A stretch of 64,000 nucleotides of DNA from Druceiella hillmani. Lineage: Eukaryota; Arthropoda; Insecta; Lepidoptera; Hepialidae. The notes below the pieces were generated by a model, which saw only the letters and a list, made by a program, of their open reading frames with translations, did no database searches and was not told the origin of the DNA. Below are positions 11,774-23,310 of the stretch, piece by piece. Where the stretch lies: the NCBI GenBank assembly GCA_039881145.1, contig JAYKKI010000060.1, positions 8,456,501 through 8,520,500 of the forward strand, given 5' to 3'. Made by a program: the position numbers and the translations under genes. Every line of letters begins with the position of its first letter. Within the stretch, counting starts at the first letter, position 1.

Positions 11774-12088
11774 AATGGCTTAGTTTAATAAAATAGAGGG
11801 ATGTGTATAATACTGTGAATATGGCTTAGTTTAATAAAGTAGGGAAAATGTGTGTATTATTGTGAATAAAGCTTAGTTTAATAAAGTAGATAAGATGTGT
11901 GTACTATTGTGAATATGGCGTAGTTTAATAAAGCAGCGGAGATATGTGTATTATTGTGAATATAGCTTAGTTTAAAAAAAGTAGTACGTACAATTGTGAA
12001 TATAGCTTCGTTTAATTAAGTAGGGGAAATGTGTATATATGGCTTAGATTAATAAAGTAAGGGAGAGGTATGTACTATTTTGAATATA
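11774..12088. repeat. ~47-bp minisatellite, seven diverged units
   Basis: Units begin ATGGCTTAGTTTAATAAAGT or a variant and end TATTGTGAAT. Starts lie near 11774, 11820, 11868, 11915, 11960, 12000 and 12042. Later units are shortened (about 37-47 bp). Divergence between units is much greater than in the 230-bp array, so this array is older. Confidence 0.9.
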
Positions 12089-12224
12089 GAAAAAAATATC
12101 ACATAGAAAATTATCGTTAAAGTTTTCCTACAACCTTGTCATAGGCTTTTAAAACTTTGTGCTATTTTCATAATTATAAATCCAGTAATTACAGAAAAAA
12201 GAGTAGGGGGAATAGCATATTTCT

Positions 12225-12345
12225 TTTATATTATATAGTAAAAAAGCTGGGAAAGACGGACATACGATAGCGATCTTACAAATGTTCCGTTTTTTCCCTT
12301 TTTAGACATGGGATCCTGAAATTAAAATGTGGTACGTTAGCTCCA
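12225..12345 (+). repeat. Copy of a dispersed repeat family (GACGGACA / TTCCGTTTTTT)
   Basis: Contains AAAGACGGACATACGATAGC, then TGTTCCGTTTTTTCCCTTTT and GGGATCCTGAAAT. The same order of motifs recurs near 16140-16250, 23215-23310 and 47095-47170. This motif string is frequent in insect genomes as the end of a dispersed repeat; I infer a retroposon 3' region but cannot name it. Confidence 0.55.
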
Positions 12346-13800
12346 AAATAATAGACGGGAACAAAAAGTGACTTTCGAATCAGTTTGTCAGTATAAACTG
12401 TTTTAAAATAAATAAATTCAAATCTAAATACGACTAGTCCTTGCAAAGAAACAAAAATCGTTATACTGGCTTAATTAAATATCTTCTTTAATGTCATTGA
12501 TCTTAATCATTGTCTTTGATTACTTACTTCTACGAGCATTTACTACTTCTACGATACTTGCTTCTACGCAATTTTATTTTGCACTTCTATCAATTATGGT
12601 TTTACTTTTTTAACATTTTATTTAATTCTTATATGTTACTTAGTTCCTAAGATTAAATGACTATGTAATTATGTATTTACTTTGTGTGATTTAGTTGAAT
12701 GATATTTAATATTGAAATAAAGAAAAAACCATATAAATATATTTGAATACGCATATTTATAATACTACGAAGTTTAAAGTGATGACTACTACAAGGAGAG
12801 TGTGTCAAATAAAATTGTAAACCCATATTTAAATATCTTCAAAGATCATGCAACTGTACTTTAGAAATTTCAATTATCACTATAAAATTAATATATCTAT
12901 TGTGATTCATATACTTTAATGACTATGACCAAAAAGCTGTGACATTTACTATTTATTATAATTACAATAATAAAATCTTTTTTATAATGAGCTACTGTAC
13001 AAATACGAATTACAGAGATGTAAAGTTTTCCTCCCACATTTTAACATTAAATGGAATCAACTTACTAAAAGCTTAAAGAAAAACGTGGAAAATATTTCCC
13101 TTTAGCACGAGAAATAATTAATTTACCTGTGCACTAAAGCTCCGTGCTATTAGTACGAAAATATTTTGTTGTGTTTTAAAATGTACGCTATGAAAATTCG
13201 ATTACTTTTCTCCTCACGTTTCTAATTAAATGTGTTATTTTTTAATTTCTTAACTTTCATCGATACAATTTTTATTTGAAAATGTTTACCTTATCTTAAA
13301 AATTGTTTCAATTTTAATAAAATATGTTTTGAAACAAGGCTGGACTCAAATTAGTGAATTTAGCTGGGTGATCGAACTATATTTGTTGTGTATAAAAACT
13401 GATTTTCAAAACGTATCTTTAAACCTGTAACTAACTATAAACAGACGAGTATATTTTATCTCAACTATAAGAAAATAATATACATGTAATATGTATATAA
13501 TAATGTTAAGCTAGTTTTTGTTACTGGTTTGGTATTATTTAGGGAGATGGAATAATTGTATTTAACATATTAAGGATATTGAAGATGACAATGAAGACAA
13601 AATAATGAGAAAGCAAGCTTTGAGCGTACAAAGAGACAAATATTTACATTTTTGTTTTCCTTCTCGAATACTAAATATAAAATGTCGTGTATGGGAGGTT
13701 CCAAGTCATTTGAAAGAAATTATTTAGTCATCAAAACATTCCGAGGAATAAAAGATTCAGAGGAGGTGGGAGATGTGTTTCTAATATAAAATTATATAAA

Positions 13801-13835
13801 AAAATATTAATAGCTCACCTAGCTATTAATATTTT
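13801..13835. repeat. Perfect hairpin, 15-bp arms
   Basis: AAAATATTAATAGCT, loop CACCT, then the exact reverse complement. Confidence 0.85.
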
Positions 13836-14474
13836 TGGACAAAAAAATACCAGGGAAAAAGGAAATTGAGAGAAGAAAAAAAAAACTGGTCATAATTATA
13901 AATAAAGAAAACCAAGGAAAAAAACTGTAGGCGAATTATTACTTAATTCAATATACAAAAATTAATGAAAATCACAGAACACAAAAATAACGATACATAA
14001 CAAATCTACTCATAATGAAATATCGCGTATAAAGACTATAAGCCGTAGGGTAGATACACAAAGAGTGATTGACGTTTGAATATATTTATCGCACGCCTAC
14101 TAAGAAACAAAAAAAATATATCGTACATAATATAAGCAGTCTGGCGAAAATGGACGATAAATATGGAAAGAAGCTGCAAAAAAAATTAAGAAAATACATA
14201 GTAGTGATGAAAATAAATATAGTGATACAATGCATAATAAATTAATGTTATTGAGAAAGTATATTAGTGGTGTCGTTAAGACACACTGTAAATTTATTTA
14301 TTTCTTGGTCACAGTCATATTACAGGCCGATTTCCTGTTGTGTTTTCTGCTTCTGCGCTAGATGCAAGATGTCATTTTGTTTATTTTAAATGTACGTGAG
14401 TAGTGATTGTTTCTTTGGAGCCAACAGCATATGGAACTATGATCTTACCATCGCGCTTCTGTTTTCAAACAGTT

Positions 14475-14520
14475 GCTGATGCGACTCAGTTATCATCGTA
14501 TGATAACTGAGTCGCATCAG
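14475..14520. repeat. Perfect hairpin, ~22-bp arms, almost no loop
   Basis: CTGATGCGACTCAGTTATCA is followed within a few bases by its exact complement TGATAACTGAGTCGCATCAG. Such a GC-balanced perfect stem stands out in this AT-rich region and may be the core of a small fold-back element. Confidence 0.9.
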
Positions 14521-15189
14521 CCTTGAATACTTTTAAGACACTTCTTTTTCGACCAGACTTCATAAAATACAGATTGCCGAGAGAATTTTCCACAATTGAC
14601 CGGGCTTTAGAACGCTGTGTGTTTATGAGTTCAAGGCGATATTAGAATTCAAAATTGGTGCTTGTGACGGATTTACGGCTGAGTTAATCACTGATAATAT
14701 TTGGGATTTCGTTTATCGGAACGTCGTTCGTAGGGTCTTTCTTAACACTGACCTTATCATGTTTGTGTAAGATTTACCGCACCGTGTAGCGAAGTTAATA
14801 ATAATAATATCAAAAAGAGGTAAAGTTTTGAAAGTTAGTTAGTTTGAGACAATTTCAAAAACTATCCAAGGATATTAAAAATGTTTCCACTGAAACTTAC
14901 GCAATACCCTGCATTCTAATATGAGCGATATTATCTGGTTTTGCATGATGGAGTTCCTGCTAAAGACTATGAAATGCTAAATGTAGGACAAAATGTCTAT
15001 ATTTTACAAGAAAATTTATGGACTACATAGTAGAGTAAATTGAATTTTCCATACTTAACCAAAACATGAAATCACTGCTAATTGTCAGAGGAAAGATCAA
15101 AAAATAACTCTTTGTGGTGTTATGTAAGTATTGAGTCAGGAAACTGCAATATAAATTAAAATAATCCTCTGTTTGTATCACGTAAAATT

Positions 15190-15451
15190 CACAATTAAAT
15201 GAAACTGCTTGATGTAGTATTATTTCTACTTTCTTTAAGTTCTTTACCAAGGCCTAGGTTTCGTTGTATTACATCTTTAGGTGGGATATTAGCAAAGATC
15301 TTTGCTAATAGCTCACCTGAAGATGTTGTAATACAACAAAACTTAGGTCGTGGTAAAGAACTTAAAGAAAGTAGAAATAATACTACATCACGCAGTTTCA
15401 TTTAATTGTGAATAATGAATTTCTGCAAAATTAACGCCAAATATATTCAAT
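15190..15451 (+). mobile_element. Hairpin element copy 1
   Basis: Near-complete palindrome: the left arm starts CACAATTAAATGAAACT, passes through CCTAGGTTTCGTTGTATTAC and GATATTAGCAAAGATC, and is mirrored by the right arm ending GTTTCATTTAATTGTG. A one-sided tail then runs to CCAAATATATTCAAT. The element is flanked by a direct repeat ATCACGTAAAATT at 15177-15189 and 15452-15464 (13 bp), which reads as a target-site duplication. Both strands carry a 68-codon open frame, a consequence of the palindrome. Confidence 0.9.
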
Positions 15452-15689
15452 ATCACGTAAAATTGTTATCCCCTGCCTGGCTATCCTCTGTTATCATCCG
15501 TAAACTCTTTCCACCTGCAATAGGATCCCAGTGAAAGTATAATTTACTCCCATATTAAATTATTAACAGGAACAAGCTACAAGAATAGTCGGAATTGATT
15601 TAAGGTTCAAGTTTTTTCTGAAGGACAATTAATGTTAGGTAATTTAGATTGGAAACTCCAGAAAGAACTGTAGAAATGTAAAAAGATGC

Positions 15690-16255
15690 TGTCAAACAAG
15701 TTTGAGTAGAACTCGCAACCGTGACGGTTCTGTATATATTCAAGCATTTATGAACATTTGAGGGTATATAGTATTTCTAATTAAACACTTTATGAGTAAG
15801 TTTTCACATATTTCTAACTATAGTTTTCACAAACATAAAAAGAAACTAATTATAAAAACGTATAATTCCATATAGAATTGGATATTACTTATTTTCAGAT
15901 TTTTAGCTTCACTTGTGCCATGAGACCTCCCATTAAACCGACTTTTAAGATTGTGGGTCGACCGGAATTACCCTATAGGTTTTGATAATTAGCGAATAAG
16001 ACTATTTTATGATTAAATAGAAAATACGCTTTAAATGATCTCTTTTTCTTGTGCGAACCAAAAAATTTTTTACATCCATATAAGGTTGTATGCCTCAATA
16101 AAGTATATTAGTTACAGCAGTTTCCGAAAAAAGTGCTTTGGCAGACGGGCTGACGGACAACCAAGTGATCCTATAATATATGGCTTCCGTTTTTTTTGTT
16201 TTATATATATGGCTTCCGTTTTTTTATTTTGAGAGACGCAACTCAAAAAAACATT
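15690..16255 (+). repeat. Dispersed repeat family, long copy
   Basis: Shares with 22915-23310, in the same order: AGAACTCGCA, TATGAACATTT(G/A)A(G/T)GGTA, GTGGGTCGACCG near 15953-15964, and a final block GGCTGACGGACAACCAAGTG, CTTCCGTTTTTTT and CAACTCAAAAA. Similarity over more than 400 bp with gaps shows two old copies of the same dispersed element. No coding sequence remains. Confidence 0.6.
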
Positions 16256-18385
16256 AATAAATTTAAAATATACGGAAAAAGGTGCATGCAAAAACTATAA
16301 AAAAAGAACTAGATAGAAGGAAAAAATAAATCTTTTAACCCATATCCGTTATCCATGCGAACGAAATCGCAGGCAAAATCTGGTTAGAAAATTGTTTTAA
16401 AAAATTATTTTTTATTTCAGCAGTTAGTTATTCACACAACAATATTATACAAGCCGATTTCTTTGGACTCTTGGACATAAAATAAGGTGATTAAAATTAA
16501 TAATCTATGATAACGATTCCTTTATATGTATAATAATAGTGACTGAGGTAATGTTGAAAATAACAAATATTTTGTTATTGATAAAATTATTTCTCTGTAA
16601 AAAAGATATCCATATAAAAAAATGTTTTTTGCGAGGATTCTTAAAAAAAATTGGCGTACAAACTACAAAATATTCCATATATTATCGAACTTAATAACGT
16701 CCCATCCACGATAGGGAAACTCTACGAAGTTCATGTCAGAACAAGCGTTCAAGTAGAATAGACGTTAAACCTAATTACCTTTTTTAAATATCAAAAAGAG
16801 AAGCTCGAAGAAATAATTCTTTGAACGAAAATATTTTTGAACAATGTTGTTAATTGTGTAGAACCATATTAAATTAAACCTTTTTTTTTGTTTAATTTTT
16901 AGGAATAAGTGAAACAATATTTTATAAAATAATTACTACTATTTTTATTAATTCCTAGTCAAGGTGAGTTAACAAATGGTATCATCAAATATTTCCTGCT
17001 TTTATTAATTCCTAGACACAGGTGAGTTAAGAAATTGTATAATTGGAGAATGTGGAGTCGCATAAATTGTATTTAAATAAAATTAAACATTAACATCTTC
17101 AATACATTTTTCGAAAATTTTTTCTTTTTTACTTTTATTTTTCTTTAATTTTTACTTTTTGGAGTATACAATATTTGTTGTTTGCCAGTATTACGTAATA
17201 TACAAGAATTTAAATGTTAACTTTCAAAATAAGAAAAAAATGGACGAAAAATAATGAAATAAAATGTGATCGCTCCATTATATCTGAGAAGTATTATTAT
17301 TAAATAAAAAAATATATACTTCATGTCATATCGTTACCTTATAATTTCTTCTTAGGCATAAAAAATACCAGACTACGAGCTATTTGGAAATGAACCACTG
17401 AATTTTGGTTAGCTATGGAATAGTGTCTCAAATTACTTCCTCACAATCTATAAATTTTCTGAAGAGAAATAATGCCATTTTAAAATGTAATAATTACTGT
17501 AATTAATGTATTTTTTCTTAATAATGAGATTCTAGTAGTTCACGGGTTGGCTATATATGAACCAACGAAGTTAGATAAAGTAGCTCCGGTTTTTTTGTAT
17601 CAGCTTTAATAAATGATTTAATTAAAGTTGCTATATTTGTAGCTTTAGAAAATTTTGACGCATTATGCAATGCCAAAGGTCATAAAATTTTGGATTTAAA
17701 ATATTCATTTTCGTCAGAGTTTGAATGTACAAACCCATTAGAAGCGTTTTGCAAAGCTGTGTGTTTTTCAAACAGTTAGGAAAATTTACATAAATTTACA
17801 TACTTAAGAGATATTTAGATTTAATACTTGCATGATAAAATAATTATTATCCAAATAAAACGTTGGCTAGTAATTTCATATTGGGATGTAATATAAAGAA
17901 ACAAACCAAAGATTTCAACCTGAAAATGAAATTGGTCTACATTTAGAGAAAGTGAACATCTGCCCATCAACCTTTAACTTCTTCCTCGCTGATCTTCCAA
18001 TATATTCGCAACTAGCTGATCTTCCAATGTGCTCGCGACTTCATTCGAATGCAAAATTTTGAAAATATTATTAAATTGACTCTGAGATTAACACAAGTAA
18101 CGCTGTTTAATATAATAAATAACAAAGTAACTTTTTTAAGTAAGCACGCCTTGCTGTGAGACTCTAAATTATTATGTCATTTTCTGGTGGTCTATTGTGA
18201 AAAGATATAGCCTATTTAATACTCCATACCAATTCACCAATAGAAATTTTATTGAAATTCTTTAGTTTGTCTCGTATGATGCGCAAACAAATAATTAGGT
18301 ACAGAGACAAATATTTCAAAAACAATATTTATGTTTATTTTTCTTATTGAAATTAAACCTACCAAAGTAACTAAATTAGAGATTT
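16256..18385. other. No gene seen
   Basis: AT-rich DNA. A short imperfect direct duplication (TATTAATTCCTAG...GGTGAGTTAA) lies at about 16945-17030. No frame resembles a known protein. Confidence 0.4.
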
Positions 18386-18500
18386 TATAATGTTATTATA
18401 GGGTGACTTAGGTTTTAGAGTCTATATTACTCAGAAACGGACAAAGTACTTAAAATAACACAATCCAAAGTAATAAATTCTATTCGTAACGGTATTTATT
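18386..18500 (+). repeat. Dispersed repeat, copy A
   Basis: Shares GACTTAGGTTTTAGARTCTATATT, then TCAGAAAC, CACAA(T/C)CCAAAG and AATGACTAAAT-like ends with 20121-20240. Confidence 0.6.
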
Positions 18501-19300
18501 ACTCGATCTTTTATGGCGTGCCATAAAACATCGCCATAAAACATAGAAAAATGTTACATGTGGAAGACGACCAATAATGATCTTATGCATGTGCCCATAT
18601 TTAGATTGCTTCCTTTAGAATCTACCCCTCTTCTACACTTTACCTTTTCCTACACCCATTTCTCCAACAGATGTCAGGGTGTAAAATTTCATTGCGTATT
18701 TTAAAATTCACATCCATATATGTACAAATATACTATATATATGCGTAATTACCCGATTAGATAGGCAATTGTTATTGTACTTTTTCAATGTAAATGAACT
18801 TTTGAAAGTTTTAAATTCGATAAAATAAAGGTTTTAAAAAAAAACTTCATCTGAAATGAGCCAGTAGTTTTCACATGATGTGTGTTCAAATAAACACACA
18901 ATCGCGTAACAAATGCAATTTCCAAAAACAGTATTTTGTTTTCTATATGTGCCTAATTCAATTTTATATATGTGTCTAAATCAATTTTATAAAAACATCT
19001 TCAATGTATCGAGAAACTAATGCTACAGTTTGTTTTATGTATAGATAATACTACCTCATTTTCAAGAATTATTGTACCATAGTAAACATTTTGGTAAGTT
19101 TCTAAAAATAAAGATTAAATTACCACTATAAAATATATACTTTACCCGGAATTGAGAAAAAAACCGTTAATGGAACTTTTATGGGTAAAACCTTTATTTC
19201 TGACCTTAAAAATTTTATAAAAAATTACTGAAACGTTCAGTATAATTGGGTTCCGAGGTAGAATCGGAGGTATTTGATTGATATTTATAATTTTATAAAA

Positions 19301-19305
<5 letters not shown>

Positions 19306-19357
<52 letters not shown>
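19306..19357. repeat. (TA)n microsatellite
   Basis: About 26 uninterrupted TA units. Confidence 0.97.
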
Positions 19358-19358
<1 letters not shown>

Positions 19359-19637
19359 ATGTAAGAGAGAACTAAATATTATTCGTACTAACGATTCCTT
19401 GGATGGGAAAATCTATGCCTGGAACGAAATGAAAAAATTTTAAGCATGCTTCTTTAAAAAAATATAAATTTTTGTTTCACTTGAATCGCAATTTTGACAG
19501 TTATTTTTTCTAAAACTCTTGAGAATTGACAAAACTATGAAGTTTCTTAAATTTTTTTAATCAGTTTGATGCACTGATTTACCGATGTGAATAATAGACA
19601 CGCCTTTATTATATCTCCACATACACATATGTACACG

Positions 19638-19648
19638 TATATATATAT

Positions 19649-19712
<64 letters not shown>

Positions 19713-19775
19713 ATATATGCACATATGTATATAACATATATATGTATATATATAAGTATATATATATATATATAT
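19638..19775. repeat. Compound (TA)n tract
   Basis: TA runs broken by TATG, ACATATG and TAAG interruptions. Long open frames of alternating Tyr and Ile on both strands here are artefacts of the repeat. Confidence 0.95.
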
Positions 19776-20120
19776 TTATACATTTTTTTTTTAATAATTT
19801 CTAATTTAAAAATTACATATCCTTTAATAATTTTTTACTAATATATGGATATCAAATGCACATAACAATATGGAAATTGCGGGAATATGTTTTTGAGAAA
19901 ATATTTGGGACTAGCTTAATGTATAACGGATTAAAACAATTAACACGATTAACTGTTATTATTAGAATACATATTCTATGCGTTAACTGTTTCCATTGGA
20001 TTTTAATATTAATATTTCGATTTTAAATATTATTTTTTTATTCAATTACGCCTACAGAGGCTGTAATACTAAAATTGAAATACGGTTAGATTTTGTGCCT
20101 CAGAATTATGTGCGTAATTG

Positions 20121-20240
20121 CGATTTTAAAATTTTATTACAAGGAGACTTAGGTTTTAGAATCTATATTGTTCAGAAACATAGTTCTCAAAATTAGTTAT
20201 TATATAGGCACAACCCAAAGCAATGACTAAATGTCATACG
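20121..20240 (+). repeat. Dispersed repeat, copy B
   Basis: Second copy of the element described at 18386; the copies are separated by about 1.7 kb and are in the same orientation. Confidence 0.6.
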
Positions 20241-21670
20241 TTCGGGTTAAGGTCTTTGTGAATTATATCAGATAGTCTTAGGACAGAAAAAAACATTAGT
20301 AGGAAGTGAAATTAATTTTTTCTGCAATAGGTTAATTATTTATATAATGCAGTTAACTCTATTATAGCACAATAGTAGTATAGAGAAGTAAACATTTTTC
20401 CCTTTAACCCAGATAAATGTAAGTCTTAGATAAGATAGTTTAACTCAAGCTAGTTAACTCAATGCGGAATATTGTTATATTCTATAGAGAACAATTTATT
20501 TACTTGCAAAATATTAATTTCTCGTTGCTTGTTTCCTCGGCTACTAGGCATCTAACAGATCTTTTTGGCTTTATGACGTACAGGATATCTGGGTAAGCAC
20601 TTTTAAGTATTATTTTAGGAATTTTTATTTAAAGTCCATGTTAAAAAATAACAAGGCCTTTTTATAATATGAGGTTTCTCGTTGTAATATCGAAGTAAAA
20701 AGTTGAAACGTACTTTTTCTTTTAATTTTCATCAAGCCAAAAAACATGCTAAGCTCACATTCTTTCCTAATTACTGATTAAACAACCAAAATAATGCAGA
20801 TAAATGTTTTAGTGACTTTATTACAGAAAGTATTTTCCATACACATACTTTTCACAAAAATAACGAAAATTTTCAGAATGTAATTTATGTGACCTACGAG
20901 GTATTTTATAATATTTTTATTTCCTGTCAATATTTTGAAAATTTAGTCGATGAGCATTGATATGAAGACATGAGCGAGCGGAAATTCAAAAGCAAAGTTT
21001 ATTGCAAAAACGTGAAGTGATATTATTATGAGTGAGACCAACTATTGTTATGAGTTCTTTGAAGGAACTTAACTAAAATAAACACTGAGATGCAGGTTGT
21101 ATCAAAGGAAGTAATAAATTATATGATATTACTATACGTTGAAATTGAAGTTTGATCAGGGGAAGCAATAAAATATTTGACATTAATTGTTTGAAATTAA
21201 TTATATGGAAACCAGTTTTTAAGAGCAACTCGGCTCCAGAGCACTGTACGAAAATAGAGCGTTGGCATTTAGCGTTATATGAGGTGAATAACATCCGAAT
21301 TTGCGGAGTAAATATTGTTTATGCCAATGCCCACGCTACTATGGAACGCACTATCGTATACAAAGCAGTTGTACCTTAATCAAATATGTTTCATTTTGTT
21401 GTATTCTATTAATGTATCGAAATAAAAAGCATATTTCTAGTGAGAATCTTGGGGGTGTTTTAAATTTTGACAATTAAAATTGAGGAATATTATTGAGTCT
21501 CGATCGCTACTTTTTTAATATTTAAAAAAAATATAATCTAGTGTAATTATTGAAATTTCTAACATTCAATATCATAAAATGCGCCAAACTTACTAAATAA
21601 TATAATGTTAACATTTACTCAATTTGGAGTAAACCGGTGTCATATAACTTATTGTGAAAGATTTAAGATT
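20241..21670. other. No gene seen
   Basis: AT-rich sequence. A weak pair of diverged direct units lies near 21095-21200 (ATCAAAGGAAGTAATAAATT versus ATCAGGGGAAGCAATAAAAT). Overlapping 73- and 75-residue frames on opposite strands at 21073-21379 show no recognisable domain. Confidence 0.35.
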
Positions 21671-21673
21671 ATT

Positions 21674-21948
21674 AATACGGTTATGGTACATATTTTATAA
21701 AGAGTTGACCCACGGTAATCCGACAAACGTTTTGCAAGGCGGTGTCGGATGATCGAATTTGTCTGACAATAGACAATTACCACCGACCCTTGTAGTTTGG
21801 AATTTTTTTGAAAAGCAGTACCTTGTAATCCGATAAATTTGTTTGTATATACTCTTATGGGCACTTCGGATTATAGGGGGAGCCGAATTAGACAGGACCC
21901 GGATTACAGCGGGTTAACTCTCTATAAAATATGTACCATAACCGTATT
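21674..21948. mobile_element. pogo/Tigger-type MITE, ~275 bp
   Basis: The ends are long inverted repeats of about 50 bp: AATACGGTTATGGTACATAT at the left is matched by ATATGTACCATAACCGTATT at the right, continuing inward to CGGTAATCCGAC and CGGATTACAGCGGGTTAACT. The interior has further TAATCCGATAA and TCGGATTATAGG motifs that are typical of Tigger/pogo ends in insects. It has no transposase and would depend on an element elsewhere. Confidence 0.75.
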
Positions 21949-22296
21949 TTATTTCTAAGCTAACAATAATTCATATTACAGTTATTTTACAATTATGTTA
22001 GTATTCATTATAAGCACAGTATAATCAATACGTTATATTTTTAGAGTTTTACCCTTATTGATGTTTTTGATTGTACCTATTCTTTGGACTACACTTGAAT
22101 AAGTCGTGTCGGAATCGTAGAATAACGACTTCATTTTTCAATAACGACATTAAAAATAATCTGTTGAACCAAATTAAAATATAACTGCAAAAATAATAAA
22201 ACTGTTATCGAAACCATGCTCATAACATGAACTATCTAAACATATATCTTCTTGGTACTACAGCCATCTTGTGTTGCGCTATTTATTTACAGCGTA

Positions 22297-22364
22297 GGCG
22301 AACTTAATAATAAACTAACTCACCATATCAATGTGGTGAGTTAATTTATTATTAAATTCGCCCT
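22297..22364. repeat. Hairpin with ~29-bp arms
   Basis: GGCGAACTTAATAATAAACT and CTCACCA are mirrored by TGGTGAGTTAATTTATTATT and AAATTCGCC around a short loop, with one or two mismatches. Confidence 0.85.
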
Positions 22365-22914
22365 AGGAGTTTAGTCTATATGATGTGACGTAAGTAATAA
22401 TAAAAATTAAAAAAATTGACTTTACATTTGTTTTACTAATGTACAATATAGAAATAACCCTTGACATTCCTATCTTATGTATTACTTTTCTTATCATTTA
22501 GATTCTAGGTCGTGCCAGCCATTGTTTTCATTGGATTGTGCTATTTTTCCATTTTCCATCGTAATGCAGGTGAAGAGCGAGAATTTGAAAGGAAGCCGCA
22601 CTTCTTGGAATGTCAACTTTCGTTCAATGATGTTTAAAACATTAGCTGTCATGCAGTCATGATGCAATTACATTATACATTATAATGGAAGTAGCTTACC
22701 TTTTTTTTGTTAAGTTATTAAGGTCATTTATTTATTTATTTATTCCATGTTTTGGTGTTGAACTTATTGCTACATGTGTCATATCTTCTAGTCAATTACA
22801 AAGGTTAAATATGAGTACTGAGTAATGTTGAAGATTCTAAATGATACTCATAAAATTACTATAATACAAATTTACACCATAGAATATATACTCACTTAAA
22901 ACCTATCTAGTACG
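22365..22914. other. No gene seen
   Basis: AT-rich sequence with a short ATTT run near 22725-22745. No supported gene. Confidence 0.4.
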
Positions 22915-23310
22915 AACAGAACTCGCACTGCAAGTATTTCGTTCACATTTTGGAATCTATGAACATTTAATGGTACCTAATATTTACATTAAACTATTTG
23001 TTTTTATTTAATCTATGCGGCATCTCATTATGCCGATTTTCAAGAATGTAGGTCGACCGAAAATACCATAAAATTTTGATGCCAGTATAAGTAAAAAAAA
23101 TATTTTCGGAGGACTATGTCTTTTTGTTACGTGTACCAAAAATACTTAAATTTTTATAACAATGTGAGAGCGCAGTAATTTTTCTCAAAAACGGCATAAA
23201 ATACCAACTTAAAATGGTTGTGTCTGTGAAAAGACGGCTTTGATAGAGGACAACAAAATGATACTACGAGTGTTCCGTTTTTTTTCCATTTTGAAAAACG
23301 GGACTCTAAA
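22915..23310 (+). repeat. Dispersed repeat family, second long copy
   Basis: Partner of the copy at 15690-16255. It carries AGAACTCGCACTG, ATGAACATTTAATGGTACC, GTAGGTCGACCG near 23047-23058, then GTGTTCCGTTTTTTTTCC and GGGACTCTAAAAA at its end. The terminal block also matches copies near 12225 and 46855. Confidence 0.6.

Larger units (their letters stand above)
12346..15175. other. No gene seen; two short hairpins
   Basis: Nearly 3 kb of AT-rich DNA. I see two perfect short palindromes (13801-13835 and about 14475-14520) and nothing coding. A slightly less AT-rich patch at 14330-14760 could be decayed mobile DNA, but no frame in it is recognisable. Confidence 0.4.

Noticed and set aside
15199..15405. 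68-codon open frame on both strands of hairpin element 1 (similar frames at 51719-51940)
   Set aside because: The frame appears on both strands because the element is a palindrome. In copy 3 the equivalent frame hits a stop early, so it is not conserved as a protein.
19547..19841. Tyr-Ile-rich open frames on both strands (also at 10842-11262, 34570-34896 and 40416-40700)
   Set aside because: They are translations of (TA)n microsatellites.
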